This document shows, one piece after another, positions 44,984-53,823 of a stretch of DNA of 64,000 nucleotides. Where the stretch lies: the NCBI GenBank assembly GCA_019359515.1, contig JAHHHC010000018.1, forward strand, positions 51,122-115,121, given 5' to 3'. The notes under the pieces were generated by a model. That model had not been told where the DNA came from. It saw only the letters and a list, made by a program, of their open reading frames with translations, and did not search any database. Every line of letters begins with the position of its first letter. The first letter of the stretch is position 1. The translations under genes and the position numbers were made by a program. Source of the DNA: Desmonostoc vinosum HA7617-LM4 (GTDB taxonomy: Bacteria; Cyanobacteriota; Cyanobacteriia; Cyanobacteriales; Nostocaceae).

Positions 44984-46228
44984 TTAACCCTTTTCAGTCT
45001 GGCTAAAAATTTTATAATACAGCCAAGTACTAGTTTCTTTTAAAGGAAAAAGTATATAAGTAAGAGGATTTATCGTCACGATAATATTTCGGTAATCTCG
45101 CTTGGCTAAAAACAAAATAGAGCGAGCAACTTGTCTAGCTGACATGACTCCATAGGGATTGAGTTGACTCTTAAACGGCCCTAAAATTAACTTGCGAATT
45201 ACACAAACTCCATCCAATCTTTTAAGAGTAACAATATCTCCCAGCGCGCGTTTGCTGAGTTCATAAAGTGGACTCAGCGCTGGAGATACTTCCGCCTCAG
45301 AAGTGTTAACCCAAATTTCCTTTGTTGCTTTGGCTTGCGGCCCTGTCACAGTAGCTGAAAAAACATCCATCAACTGCAATGCGGAAAAGGTATTCACTTC
45401 ATATGAAGAATTAATTGCCTGTGAGGTGCGGTTAGCGTAAACATTAACTCCGTGATTGATAATTAAAATATCAACTTTCTCTAAAGCATCTTTAAGTTCA
45501 GCTTCTTTGCCCAACTGCCAAGGAACTACTTTCATCCCAGTTTGTGTGGACAATTTTTCTGGATTTGTAGTTAACGCGACAACTTTAGTATTATGTTTTA
45601 ACAGTTCAGCAGTCAAGGCTTGTCCTAAAGCACCTGACGCCCCGGTTAAAGCGATGGTTTTACCTTTGAGAGAAAGGGCTGTGCCAAGTATTTTATCCAC
45701 CAGAGGAAAGACACCACTATAGTAAGCATTGACATCATCAAAATGATGACGCCAATGATAAGACCGATTCACCAACCAAACGGATGGTATTGTTTCTAAA
45801 GGGCCAGGTAGGTGATTGTAGTCTGTATCAATTGTCCCTTGAATGTATCGCAAGGATGCACCATACAAGAAGGTGCAAGCATAAGCTACTCCTAGCCATA
45901 AACCCCATTGATGAGCAATTAAGGCGATGACCGTCAAAATCACCACTAATAAACTCGATTCTAAAATGTCGTGGTAGAGTTGAGAATCTTGATAAGCTTT
46001 CAAAGAAACTACTGATAAATCTCGGCGGTATGCTATGTGATGTTTGTTATGCCATTTAGCAAGCCAATTAACTTGGTGACACAAAGCATGGTAGCTATCT
46101 CTAAAGACCTCAGCTAGCAGAAGTGAGAATAATCCCCAACTAGCAAACTGTAAGCAGGTATTTACCAAAACCCAATCAATCTGTAATCTTGCCGCAATTT
46201 CGGTCAAGCTTTCAGTTAGCATTGTCAT
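44984..46228 (-). CDS. Bifunctional sterol desaturase-like hydroxylase / short-chain dehydrogenase
   Basis: The product has 414 residues. The N-terminal membrane half (about 1-190) carries di-iron histidine boxes: HALCHQ, HNKHH and SYHWRHHFDDVNAYYSG. The C-terminal half (about 190-400) is an SDR domain with the cofactor motif TGASGALGQAL and a later NHGVNVYANRTS. The active-site Tyr-x3-Lys reads YELSKRAL. Cyanobacterial fusions of this type are annotated as sterol desaturase/short-chain dehydrogenase; the substrate (lipid or carotenoid-like) is unknown. The FAD-dependent oxidoreductase gene lies 90 bp upstream on the same strand, suggesting one pathway. Confidence 0.85.
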   Translation of the reverse strand: MTMLTESLTEIAARLQIDWVLVNTCLQFASWGLFSLLLAEVFRDSYHALCHQVNWLAKWHNKHHIAYRRDLSVVSLKAYQDSQLYHDILESSLLVVILTVIALIAHQWGLWLGVAYACTFLYGASLRYIQGTIDTDYNHLPGPLETIPSVWLVNRSYHWRHHFDDVNAYYSGVFPLVDKILGTALSLKGKTIALTGASGALGQALTAELLKHNTKVVALTTNPEKLSTQTGMKVVPWQLGKEAELKDALEKVDILIINHGVNVYANRTSQAINSSYEVNTFSALQLMDVFSATVTGPQAKATKEIWVNTSEAEVSPALSPLYELSKRALGDIVTLKRLDGVCVIRKLILGPFKSQLNPYGVMSARQVARSILFLAKRDYRNIIVTINPLTYILFPLKETSTWLYYKIFSQTEKG

Positions 46229-46317
46229 CTTGTTTATTTATACGCAATTTTCTTAATCATTCTTCATGATCCAATAAATCTGGTTTTAGGTCTAGCTGAA
46301 TTAGCTAAAGAAGGGTT

Positions 46318-47829
46318 TTATGGCAACCAAAAATTAGGCAAGATGGATTTACCTATGTTGCGTACTGTTTGAGTGAGCGATCGCGCCACTTGAATATGCA
46401 TTTCATCCTCTTCAACAGGTAAAATCACAGTTGGCGTACCTTCTCCCAAATAGGAGACTACTAAATTCGCCGCTTCCAAACCTGTAACGTAAGCCTTCTC
46501 CTGAGACCAAGAACCGTGGCGGTTGACAATCCAATCCCCACTCATAAACACATTCTCAAAACTCGTCTTAGCTGGCAACATGTGGCGATAGCTACCAGGG
46601 GCGAAGTGAGTCACTGCTTTGGGTAGGCGAATTACACTGCTGTCAATGACCTTTGCTTCCCGAAATCCTGGTACACAAGTTTCTAAATAATGCTGAACTT
46701 TTGGTATTATTTCCTCATCACTCATACTCACAAACTGATTAGCGTGATAGAAATCCGCTTCAATCACTGTTGCTGGCTCGTGGTGATATTCATCATGTAG
46801 GGCATTCAAATCAAAAAACGTCCATCCTGTAGTGGCATCAAACCCAAAGCAAGCATTAGAAGGACGAGGAATATCGATTTTGCTATCAAACCACAGCCGA
46901 GTTGCTAAAACATCAATTGCCCCTAAATTGCTCAAATTGCGAAATTCTTCATGGCTTTGCAAGCTAGCGCTAGTAGAGACAATTTTCTGCATCCCGGTGA
47001 TGCCAACTGCAAAAACCACAGCATCGGCATCAAATACCTCATCACCGCAAACCACACCCTTGACATGTTCATTGCTACCAACAATTAAATCTGTAACTCG
47101 GTGCTTAGGCAATACTCGCGCACCTGCTTTTTCAATACGTTCCACCCAAGGGCGAAATATCTTTTCTCCGACAGTACCCCGGCACCAAACCACATCAAAA
47201 TCAGGTTGATGCGCCAAAATAAAAAAGTACAGCATCCCCAAAGTGGCTGCGGCTGAACATTGTTCACCTGGGGCAAACAAACCCACTAACAACATCGGTT
47301 CAAAAGCTTCACGATAAAGTCGTGCAGACACACCAAAATCTTTGAACAATTCACGGGCAGTCACAAAATCGTAACGCCGCCAAGCCTCATCAGAATTGTC
47401 GAAATCAGCAACAGCATAAAGTAAGGGCAAAGCACTGAGACGGTCAGCTATAGGCAACCGCTGAAACTGAGTGTAAAGAAAAGTTCCCAGTGGGGCAGGC
47501 AGACGTGGTAAGTCTTGAAAAATCGGTGATGTAACTTCCAACCCAGCTGGTGAATATTGCGATGAACGAGTCCAAGTGGTAAATGGGTTAATTCCTAACT
47601 CGTTGACCAAAGAAAATATATTTCTGTAGGGATACCAAAACCCATGAATGCCCGCTTCTACAGATTTCCCTGCGCCTGTTTTCCAACCAGCCACTAGTCC
47701 GCCAGGATAAGGGCCTGCTTCTAGAAGTGTCACATCGTAACCTTGTTTGGCTAAATGGTAAGTTGCTCCTAAACCAGCCCAGCCAGCACCGACAACTACC
47801 ACCCGTTTTTTCTGTGACTCTTCTATCAT
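46318..47829 (-). CDS. FAD-dependent amine oxidase/phytoene desaturase-like oxidoreductase
   Basis: The 503-residue protein has an FAD-binding motif near the N-terminus: VVVVGAGWAGLGATYHLAKQGYDVTLLEAG fits the GxGxxG..E dinucleotide fold. A second block GIHGFWYPYRNIFSLV follows, and a C-terminal VFMSGDWIVNRHGSWSQEKAYVTGLEAA that closes over FAD. The overall pattern is that of carotenoid desaturases and hydroxysqualene dehydroxylase-like enzymes; zeta-carotene desaturase relatives are close. The exact substrate is not determined. It is read together with the SDR/hydroxylase fusion (90-bp gap) and 97 bp downstream of a TetR gene. Confidence 0.85.
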   Translation of the reverse strand: MIEESQKKRVVVVGAGWAGLGATYHLAKQGYDVTLLEAGPYPGGLVAGWKTGAGKSVEAGIHGFWYPYRNIFSLVNELGINPFTTWTRSSQYSPAGLEVTSPIFQDLPRLPAPLGTFLYTQFQRLPIADRLSALPLLYAVADFDNSDEAWRRYDFVTARELFKDFGVSARLYREAFEPMLLVGLFAPGEQCSAAATLGMLYFFILAHQPDFDVVWCRGTVGEKIFRPWVERIEKAGARVLPKHRVTDLIVGSNEHVKGVVCGDEVFDADAVVFAVGITGMQKIVSTSASLQSHEEFRNLSNLGAIDVLATRLWFDSKIDIPRPSNACFGFDATTGWTFFDLNALHDEYHHEPATVIEADFYHANQFVSMSDEEIIPKVQHYLETCVPGFREAKVIDSSVIRLPKAVTHFAPGSYRHMLPAKTSFENVFMSGDWIVNRHGSWSQEKAYVTGLEAANLVVSYLGEGTPTVILPVEEDEMHIQVARSLTQTVRNIGKSILPNFWLP

Positions 47830-47926
47830 TCCAGCCTCCGATTGTCACCGTTCATCAACCAATGTATACGAACTTGTGTTGTTATTAACACACAGATAGT
47901 CATATTGAAAGAGCATAATGCTCAAA

Positions 47927-48487
47927 TTAATTCTGTCGCACGAGCAGCGCATAATGAAGCCGAGACTCCGCTATTCGTTCTTGTTGACTGATCCGAACAC
48001 CTAAAGTGAATTCTCCTACTAGTGAGTGATAAGCTAGACGGGCGCGTGTTTTTGCTTCCCATGCAGAAAAACCAATTTCCTCAAACAAGTGCTGAAGATA
48101 ATCCAAGCGGCGTTGATCAATCTCAGTAATTATTGCGACTGCATTTGTACTTTTTGTAGCCCAAATACGGATGGCATTTTCTAAGCGACCATCATCTTGA
48201 ACAGCTAGCTCAAATAAATTGAGTAATTTTGTACTCGCATCACCTCCCATTATTTCTATCTGCTTGATAATATCCTCTGTTTCGCGCGTTGCCCATTCGC
48301 GCAAAATAGCTGTTAATAATTCATCACGATTGCGAAAGTGCCAATAAAAGCTCCCTTTGGTAACATGCATTAATTTAGCAAGGGGTTCAATACGCACCGC
48401 TTCTACACCACTTTCACCCAACACCTGCGTTGCCTCGCTCCCGGGGGGAGTGGGGATTAGGGGTAATGGGGAAATTTTCTTCCTCAC
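47927..48487 (-). CDS. TetR/AcrR family regulator with repeat-derived N-terminus
   Basis: The frame has 186 codons. From residue 19 onward it is a normal TetR protein: ATQVLGESGVEAVRIEPLAK, then LMHVTKGSFYWHFRNRDELLTAILREWA, the helix-turn-helix signature, and a ligand-binding C-terminal domain. Residues 1-18 (MRKKISPLPLIPTPPGS) are read from a GGGGATTAGGGG-type tandem repeat, replacing the native helix 1. A MITE-like element starts 9 bp upstream of the ATG. The gene is therefore probably damaged or uses an improvised start. It likely once controlled the adjacent oxidoreductase genes, given the shared orientation. Confidence 0.75.
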   Translation of the reverse strand: MRKKISPLPLIPTPPGSEATQVLGESGVEAVRIEPLAKLMHVTKGSFYWHFRNRDELLTAILREWATRETEDIIKQIEIMGGDASTKLLNLFELAVQDDGRLENAIRIWATKSTNAVAIITEIDQRRLDYLQHLFEEIGFSAWEAKTRARLAYHSLVGEFTLGVRISQQERIAESRLHYALLVRQN

Positions 48488-48496
48488 TTCCTCATA

Positions 48497-48594
48497 TCAT
48501 GTCCGGCTAATCACTTATCATAAAAATTTCTCCCTTGTCCCCGCGTCTCCCTATCTCCGCGTCAGCCAAATCATAAGTCTTTAAACGGACATGA
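48497..48594. mobile_element. MITE-like element with 26-bp imperfect inverted ends
   Basis: The left end TCATGTCCGGCTAATCACTT and the right end, reverse complemented, TCATGTCCGTTTAAAGACTT continue into ATCAT/ATGAT and match over most of 26 bp. TA dinucleotides flank both ends (48495-48496 and 48595-48596), as for Tc1/mariner-IS630-type elements. The interior is filled by a CCGCGTCTCC-type tandem repeat. Cyanobacterial MITEs of this general kind have been described; I cannot confirm a specific family. Confidence 0.6.
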
Positions 48595-48662
48595 TATTAC
48601 CCCCCGGTTGGTGAGCCAAGTCCAAGTGCATCCCCCGGTGACTGAGCATACCCTTCTCCTTT

Positions 48663-48707
48663 GGAGACGCTAACGCGAACGGGAAGCTAGCTACGCGTAG
48701 CGTCTCC
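48663..48707. repeat. GC-rich inverted repeat (GGAGACGCTACGCG family)
   Basis: GGAGACGCTAACGCG and CGCGTAGCGTCTCC form a 14-bp stem with one bulged base around GAACGGGAAGCTAGCTA. Related pieces occur at 18.96 kb and 49.86 kb. It lies between the MITE and the methyltransferase promoter. Confidence 0.65.
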
Positions 48708-48815
48708 GACACCAGAAGCCGAAGTGCATCTCCCACTCAGCCATAATACTTGCTGATAATGCTGAGTTGAGAGTATAACAGAAAACAGACTTGACTCTGT
48801 AAGAGAATAATTATC

Positions 48816-49721
48816 ATGACTCAATTAGCAAACGTAAAACCCAGTCTCAAAGACTTTGAATTGCGAGATGGCATTTATTTTCCTAGTAATTATCAACAGT
48901 TAAACAGCACCCAACATAAAAAAACATGGGACAGAATTGGTAAGACATACTATGGTTCGCAAAAAATAGATCAAATTGCCGAAACATCGCCTATTAAACA
49001 AGATTACACTCTATTAGGTGGTAAACCAGGCGGTACTTGGGATAAATTTCCTTTGAATAAATCTGTTGATTCTATTCTGGAAATTGGTTGCGGTTATGGT
49101 CGCGCTCCTTTGCATCTTTCTAAAGATAAAAACTTAAATTGCCAGAAATATTACGGAATTGATATTTCTGAACCTTTATTGCGCCGATTAGTTAAAGTTA
49201 AACAAGAATATGATTTTTTTCCAGGTGCTGAATTTAATTTAATTTGTAACTCTGCGGAAATATTGCCTTTAGAAGATGATTCTATAGATTTAGTAATTTC
49301 TAACTGCGTTTTCATGCACATACCAGACGCGCAGTTAAGAAATCTATTAACTGATATATCGCGCGTTCTCAAGCCTGGTGGGATTTTTGTTTTCAATCAT
49401 TCTTTTCATAACAAGGCTTGTCCTTCTCATATTATTCATAATTTCATTAGAAGGCTCAATCCATTTAGCAGAAATCCTGTTTATCTTAAGCAGTATTCAG
49501 CAGCTGAAATCGAGGAAATGTTAATTACTGCTGGCTTCAAAACTAAGTGTTCACAGTTTATTGTTGAACCAACAACAGAGTATGCTATTTTGCCAGAAAC
49601 TATTAAGGGAATTCCATTACCATTTGCGAAAGCTATCAATCAGAGCCTTAAACCATCGTCAGATGCTTTGAAAAAAACTTTAGCTTATGGTTTCAGTGCT
49701 TACAGTACTCAACTGGAATAA
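48816..49721 (+). CDS. Class I SAM-dependent methyltransferase
   Basis: The product has 301 residues. The SAM-binding motif I is ILEIGCGYGRAPLHLSKD (about residue 88-105), motif II region YYGIDISEPLLRRLVK, and EILPLEDDSIDLVISNCVFMHIPD is the acidic/post-II region of a Methyltransf_11-type fold. A later block is LTDISRVLKPGGIFVFNHSFH. The N-terminal 75 residues are family-specific and the C-terminal part has few conserved motifs. The acceptor is unknown. It stands alone between repeat-rich gaps. Codon use is more AT-rich than in the housekeeping genes nearby, a weak sign of accessory origin. Confidence 0.85.
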   Translation: MTQLANVKPSLKDFELRDGIYFPSNYQQLNSTQHKKTWDRIGKTYYGSQKIDQIAETSPIKQDYTLLGGKPGGTWDKFPLNKSVDSILEIGCGYGRAPLHLSKDKNLNCQKYYGIDISEPLLRRLVKVKQEYDFFPGAEFNLICNSAEILPLEDDSIDLVISNCVFMHIPDAQLRNLLTDISRVLKPGGIFVFNHSFHNKACPSHIIHNFIRRLNPFSRNPVYLKQYSAAEIEEMLITAGFKTKCSQFIVEPTTEYAILPETIKGIPLPFAKAINQSLKPSSDALKKTLAYGFSAYSTQLE

Positions 49722-49734
49722 TCATTAGACCTCT

Positions 49735-49935
49735 TGCAAAAGTCCTTCTTTGCGTTCTCTTCTCTGCGTCTCTGTCTTGAAAAGTTGAGCCACTGCGTTG
49801 GACGGGTTCCCCGGCAGCCGCGCAAGTGGCGTTCCTACGGAGGGAAACCCTCCTTCTCCTGACGGAGACGCTACGCGAACAGAACTTTTCGCTGCGCCTC
49901 TGCGTGAAAAAAAATATTTATGCAAGAGGTCTATT
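49735..49935. repeat. Dispersed composite repeat
   Basis: CTTCTCTGCGTCTCTGTC-type DNA, then a GC-rich stretch with GGAGACGCTACGCGAACAG, and GCGCCTCTGCGTG follow the methyltransferase gene. The ends CCTCTTGCAAAAG (about 49731) and TGCAAGAGG (about 49922) form an inverted pair around the block, as in a miniature element. A minus-strand frame through it has no gene character. Confidence 0.55.
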
Positions 49936-49981
49936 GAAGAAGGGAACGCTTAACAGTAATTTTTTCTATGTTGTTCAAAGA

Positions 49982-50362
49982 TTAGCTGAGGTCACTCAAC
50001 ATGTGCCAGACGCGGCTGAGGCGTTCTGAGTAACTTTTCATGACTTTTAGAGCAAACATGGGTGTTTCTTGAACGGCAAAGAGAAACTTTTTTTCATCAA
50101 GGTAGGCAAGTTTGCAATCAGTTTTAGCAACGGTGGTATAGTTTCTTTTTTCTACTCCTACAAGTACCCCAATGCCAAAAACTTCACCTGTAGCAATTGT
50201 TTCTATAGTTTTACCATTGACTTGTATGTCTATTTCTCCTTCGAGAATGCCGTACATTAAATCACCTGATTGTCCCTCTTCAAAGATAGTTTGACCTGCG
50301 GAATATTCTTGAGGATTGGCTTGTTTTTGAAAGATGCTGACTGTAACTACAGGACTTAACAT
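49982..50362 (-). CDS. Cyclic nucleotide-binding domain protein
   Basis: The 126-residue protein consists of one cNMP-binding domain. EYSAGQTIFEEGQSGDLMYGILEGEIDI opens the barrel, followed by ETIATGEVFGIGVLVGVEKR, the phosphate-binding cassette region, and VAKTDCKLAYLDEKKFLFAV. The usual arginine that contacts the cyclic phosphate (R-x-A-T/S) is replaced by KRNYTTVAKT, so binding of cAMP/cGMP is uncertain. No DNA-binding domain follows. It may act as a small sensor or regulatory subunit. It is the only gene in this part on the minus strand before the CobW gene. Confidence 0.82.
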   Translation of the reverse strand: MLSPVVTVSIFQKQANPQEYSAGQTIFEEGQSGDLMYGILEGEIDIQVNGKTIETIATGEVFGIGVLVGVEKRNYTTVAKTDCKLAYLDEKKFLFAVQETPMFALKVMKSYSERLSRVWHMLSDLS

Positions 50363-50772
50363 ATGGTAAACACCAAGATTCTTTTTTTTAAACGAATTCT
50401 TTGGATAGGCAATTAAGACATCCGAGGCAAGTATACTACTTTCTGTTAATCAATCCACAATCTTTAACAAGTTCCGTGGGTTTAAGTCCCCCGGTTCTAT
50501 AACCGCCAAGTCTTGTGTTGGGGTTAAATCCCCATTACAAAATTTAATTACGTTAGCACAGCGGTAGCGAGTCCGCGAGCGTCATTACGAATTACGAATT
50601 ACGAATTATTTAATTCTTGGCAAATTTTGAAACAGGATCGATGAAAATCATAACAAGGATGCGATCGCACACTCAATTTTCACGCATAGTTACAAAAAAA
50701 GCACAAACAATACAGGGTGTGCTATGGATTAGTATCCTCACACACCCCAAATGCTAACTACTAAATAGCTAA
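50363..50772. other. Repeat-rich intergenic region
   Basis: 410 bp without a gene. It holds a 35-bp GC-rich unit ACGTTAGCACAGCGGTAGCG.. (50551-50585) that recurs at 53712-53747, and a triple ACGAATT tandem repeat (about 50587-50607). A GTTTAAGTCCCCC..GGGGTTAAATCCCC stretch (50479-50533) looks like the end of a lost insertion element. Confidence 0.5.
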
Positions 50773-51897
50773 CTATTTTCCAAAACCTTTGCCTCTACTT
50801 GTGGAGGGAAGACATACACAGTTTTGCAACTGAGTCAATAAAGTGTCACGATCTAGGTTTTGACCAATCAGTACTAGCTGATTTTTGGGTTGACTTTGCC
50901 ATTCATCATCATCTAAAGTGAAGCGCTTACCGCAAAGGTGAAAAATATGGCGCTTTGGACTCTCGTCAAACCACATAATTCCTTTTGCTCGGAAGATATT
51001 TGTTGGGAGTTGATTATCTAAGAAATATTGGAATTTCCTAATAGAAAGGGGTTTGTCAATTTGAAAAGATATTGAGGTAAAACCATCATTTTCTAAATGG
51101 TCAGAATGATGGTGATGATGTTCATGATCGTGGCTATGATCATGTTCATGGTCATGATGATCGTGACCGCATGAGGAATGCTCATGGTCGTGGTCATGGT
51201 TGTGATGGTGATGGTCATGACCATCTGTTAGTTGATCAAAATATTTGTCAGATTCAAATAGACCGACACTGAGAATTAAAGGAAGTGGGACTTGCGATCG
51301 CGTAGTGTGAAGAATTCTGGCTCCTTCTTTCACTTCGCTAATTTTTCTCTCTAACTCACTTAAAGTTGCTTGGTCTACTAAGTCTGCTTTGTTGAGCAGA
51401 ATTACATCACCATAAGCAATCTGACTGTGTGCTGCTTGAGAGTTGAATAAATCTAGACTGTAATTTGCCGCATCTACAACGGTGATAATTGAATCTAGAC
51501 GAGTTAAATCGCGCAATTCTGTACCAAGAAATGTCAGTGCAACTGGTAGCGGATCTGCTAGTCCAGTCGTTTCTACAACTAGATAATCTAGATTTTCTTG
51601 ACGTTCTAAAACTTTGTAAACAGCATCTACCAAATCAGTATTAATGGTGCAGCAAATACAACCGTTATTTAGCTCCACCATATTCTCATCTGTGGAAACG
51701 ATTAACTCGTTGTCGATGCCAATTTCACCAAATTCATTGACCAAAACAGCGGTTTTCAGACCTTGCTGATTGCTAAGAATATGATTAAGTAATGTTGTTT
51801 TGCCGCTACCAAGGAAACCAGTAATAATTGTTACGGGCATCCCCTGCTTGGGCACATCCATTGCTTGAGATTCTTGAGGAGTGACTGCGGGTTGCAT
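50773..51897 (-). CDS. CobW/COG0523-family GTPase with histidine-rich metal-binding region
   Basis: The 374-residue G3E GTPase has Walker A GFLGSGKTTLLNHIL, VLVNEFGEIGIDNELI, the metal-binding GCICCTI, VETTGLADPLPVALTFL and the G4 motif LLNKADLVDQ. Between the GTPase and the C-terminal CobW_C domain it carries a stretch of about 45 residues that is nearly all His and Asp (DHHHHNHDHDHEH and similar), including SSCGHDHH. This is typical of zinc metallochaperones that keep metalloenzymes active in zinc shortage; zinc is the most likely metal, cobalt or nickel are alternatives. The palindrome 51934-51951 lies upstream. Confidence 0.9.
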   Translation of the reverse strand: MQPAVTPQESQAMDVPKQGMPVTIITGFLGSGKTTLLNHILSNQQGLKTAVLVNEFGEIGIDNELIVSTDENMVELNNGCICCTINTDLVDAVYKVLERQENLDYLVVETTGLADPLPVALTFLGTELRDLTRLDSIITVVDAANYSLDLFNSQAAHSQIAYGDVILLNKADLVDQATLSELERKISEVKEGARILHTTRSQVPLPLILSVGLFESDKYFDQLTDGHDHHHHNHDHDHEHSSCGHDHHDHEHDHSHDHEHHHHHSDHLENDGFTSISFQIDKPLSIRKFQYFLDNQLPTNIFRAKGIMWFDESPKRHIFHLCGKRFTLDDDEWQSQPKNQLVLIGQNLDRDTLLTQLQNCVCLPSTSRGKGFGK

Positions 51898-51933
51898 AAT
51901 TTAACTGCCGCCGAGTTGTGAAGCAAACCACGA

Positions 51934-51951
51934 TTATTATACCAATAATAA
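51934..51951. promoter_or_regulatory. TTATTAT-N4-ATAATAA palindrome upstream of the CobW gene
   Basis: A perfect 7-4-7 inverted repeat lies 37-54 bp before the start codon. Position suits an operator of a metal regulator (FUR family). It does not fit the cyanobacterial Zur consensus TGATAAT-N-ATTATCA in spacing, so assignment to Zur is only a guess. Confidence 0.35.
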
Positions 51952-51959
51952 AGGATTTG

Positions 51960-52105
51960 AACGACGCGGGGATGGGGGGATGGGGGGACGCGGGGACGCG
52001 GGGATGGGGAGAAAGATTTCGGAACGGAAAAATAGGCTCTTTTGGATTGAATGTGAAAAACCTACACTTGCCAGCATTCCCAATTCCCAATTCCCCATTC
52101 CCCAG
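51960..52105. repeat. Short tandem repeats upstream of cysS
   Basis: GACGCGGGGATGGGG-type units occupy about 51962-52010 and CCCAATTCCCC/CCATTCCCC units about 52078-52105. The AT-rich remainder should hold the cysS promoter. Confidence 0.8.
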
Positions 52106-52195
52106 TTGAAAAACCTCGTTGCTGATTATGATTGATTCATAGCTAACAAATCTAAAATTGCATAGTAAACGCAGTTCATTGCTTGAGTTCTAGAA

Positions 52196-53644
52196 ATGAC
52201 CTTAACCCTTTACAATACCCTTACCCGTCGTCAGGAAGCCTTTGAGACTGTTGAACCTGGAAAAGTGAAGATGTACTATTGCGGCGTAACGGTGTATGAC
52301 TATTGCCATTTAGGTCATGCTAGAGCCTGCATAGTTTGGGATGTGGTGCGTCGATATTTGCAGTTTATCGGCTACGAGGTGCGCTATGTCCAAAATTTCA
52401 CGGATATTGATGACAAAATTCTCAATCGAGCGCGGCAAGAAAATTCATCGATGGAAGCTGTAGCCGATCGCTTTATCAAAGCATATTTTGAGGACATGGC
52501 ACGGCTGAACATTAAAGAAGCCGATGAGTATCCCCGCGCTACGCACACCATGAATGGTATTCAGCGGCTAATTCATGAGTTGGAAAATAAAGGTTTTGCC
52601 TATCCTGCTGATGGTGATGTTTATTATGCAGTGCGGCAGTTTAGCGATTATGGTAAGCTTTCGGGACGCAAGTTGGAAGATTCGCAAGCTGGCGCCAGTG
52701 GACGAGTTGATGTAGAAGATCCAGAGTATCAAAAGAAAAGAGATCAGGTTGATTTTGCGCTGTGGAAGGCAGCAAAACCAGGAGAACCCGCTTGGAAATC
52801 ACCTTGGGGTCAAGGTCGTCCAGGATGGCATATTGAATGCTCTGCGATGGTACGCGATCGCCTGGGTGAAACTATTGATATTCATACTGGTGGTGAAGAC
52901 TTGATTTTTCCCCATCATGAAAATGAAATTGCCCAATCAGAAGCAGCGTCAGGAAAACCCCTAGCTCGTTACTGGTTACATAACGGCATGGTAAAAGTGG
53001 ATGGTGAAAAAATGTCTAAATCTTTGGGCAACTTTATTACTATCCGTGAACTGCTGGATCGAGGAGTTGAGCCAATGGCGGTGCGGTTGCTGGTGCTGAC
53101 AGCACAATATCGTACACCAATCGATTTTACTGATGAAGCGATCGCAGATAAGACAAACGCTTGGCACACCCTCAAAGAAGGCTTGCTGTTTGGGTATCAG
53201 TACGGGAAACAACTAGGTTGGGGAATGGGGAATGGGAAAGAAAATACTAATCCCTACATTCAGCGTTTCCGAGAAGTGGTGAATGATGACTTTAATTTCC
53301 CTGGTGGGTTAGCTGTGCTGTTTGAATTAGCTAAACAATTGCAACGTGAGGGAAATATTTTTGTGCATGAAGGCAAAACCAAAACAGCACCAGATGAGTT
53401 ACAGCATCAGTGGCAAACTCTCGTTACATTAGCGGGAGTTTTGGGTTTAGAAGCCAAAATGTTAGAGGCAACTGACAAATGCCATGGTTTAAGCGATGCC
53501 GAGATAGAAGCGCAAATTCAGCAAAGACAAGCAGCGCGTCAGTCCAAAAATTTTGCCGAAAGCGATCGCATTCGTGACGAATTACAAGCACAAGGTATTA
53601 CCCTGATTGATAGCCGCGATGGTACGCGTTGGCACAGGAATTGA
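52196..53644 (+). CDS. cysS: Cysteinyl-tRNA synthetase
   Basis: The product has 482 residues. Class I features are clear. CGVTVYDYCHLGHARACIVWDVV has the zinc-site Cys and the HIGH motif as HLGH. The ATP site KMSKSLGNF (about residue 272) is present. WHIECSAMVRDRLGETIDIHTGGEDLIFPHHENE supplies the zinc-binding Cys/His residues. The C-terminal DALR domain and the end DSRDGTRWHRN are normal. A short insertion QLGWGMGNGKENT around residue 343 looks like tandem-repeat sequence read in frame (GGGGAATGGGGAATGGG). The gene is preceded and followed by repeats. Confidence 0.97.
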   Translation: MTLTLYNTLTRRQEAFETVEPGKVKMYYCGVTVYDYCHLGHARACIVWDVVRRYLQFIGYEVRYVQNFTDIDDKILNRARQENSSMEAVADRFIKAYFEDMARLNIKEADEYPRATHTMNGIQRLIHELENKGFAYPADGDVYYAVRQFSDYGKLSGRKLEDSQAGASGRVDVEDPEYQKKRDQVDFALWKAAKPGEPAWKSPWGQGRPGWHIECSAMVRDRLGETIDIHTGGEDLIFPHHENEIAQSEAASGKPLARYWLHNGMVKVDGEKMSKSLGNFITIRELLDRGVEPMAVRLLVLTAQYRTPIDFTDEAIADKTNAWHTLKEGLLFGYQYGKQLGWGMGNGKENTNPYIQRFREVVNDDFNFPGGLAVLFELAKQLQREGNIFVHEGKTKTAPDELQHQWQTLVTLAGVLGLEAKMLEATDKCHGLSDAEIEAQIQQRQAARQSKNFAESDRIRDELQAQGITLIDSRDGTRWHRN

Positions 53645-53823
53645 GGTGACTGGGGAAGACGCGCTTACGCGGGGACTGGGGAAGACGCGGAGAATAACCA
53701 ATTGACAAATGACGTTAGCGTAGCGGTAGCGAGTCCGCGAGCGTCATGACAAATAACAGACATTCCCCATTCCCAATTCCCCATTCCCAATTCCCCACTC
53801 CCCACTCCCTACTCCCCAAAATC
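53645..53823. repeat. Repeat-filled spacer cysS-tldD
   Basis: It contains GACTGGGGAAGACGCG units (about 53648-53690), the 36-bp ACGTTAGCGTAGCGGTAGCG.. unit (53712-53747, second copy of the one at 50551), and CCCCATTCCCAATT/CCCCACT units (53763-53818). The tldD frame is open upstream through this repeat, but translation should begin at 53824. Confidence 0.8.

Noticed and set aside
49725..49925. 66-codon minus-strand frame after the methyltransferase
   Set aside because: The DNA is a dispersed GC-rich repeat found elsewhere in the window.
51934..51951. Canonical Zur box
   Set aside because: Spacing and half-site differ from TGATAAT-N-ATTATCA; kept only as an unassigned palindrome.
53746..53823. 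Upstream extension of tldD
   Set aside because: It is encoded by CCCCATTCCCAATT tandem repeats; the TldD domain starts at 53824.
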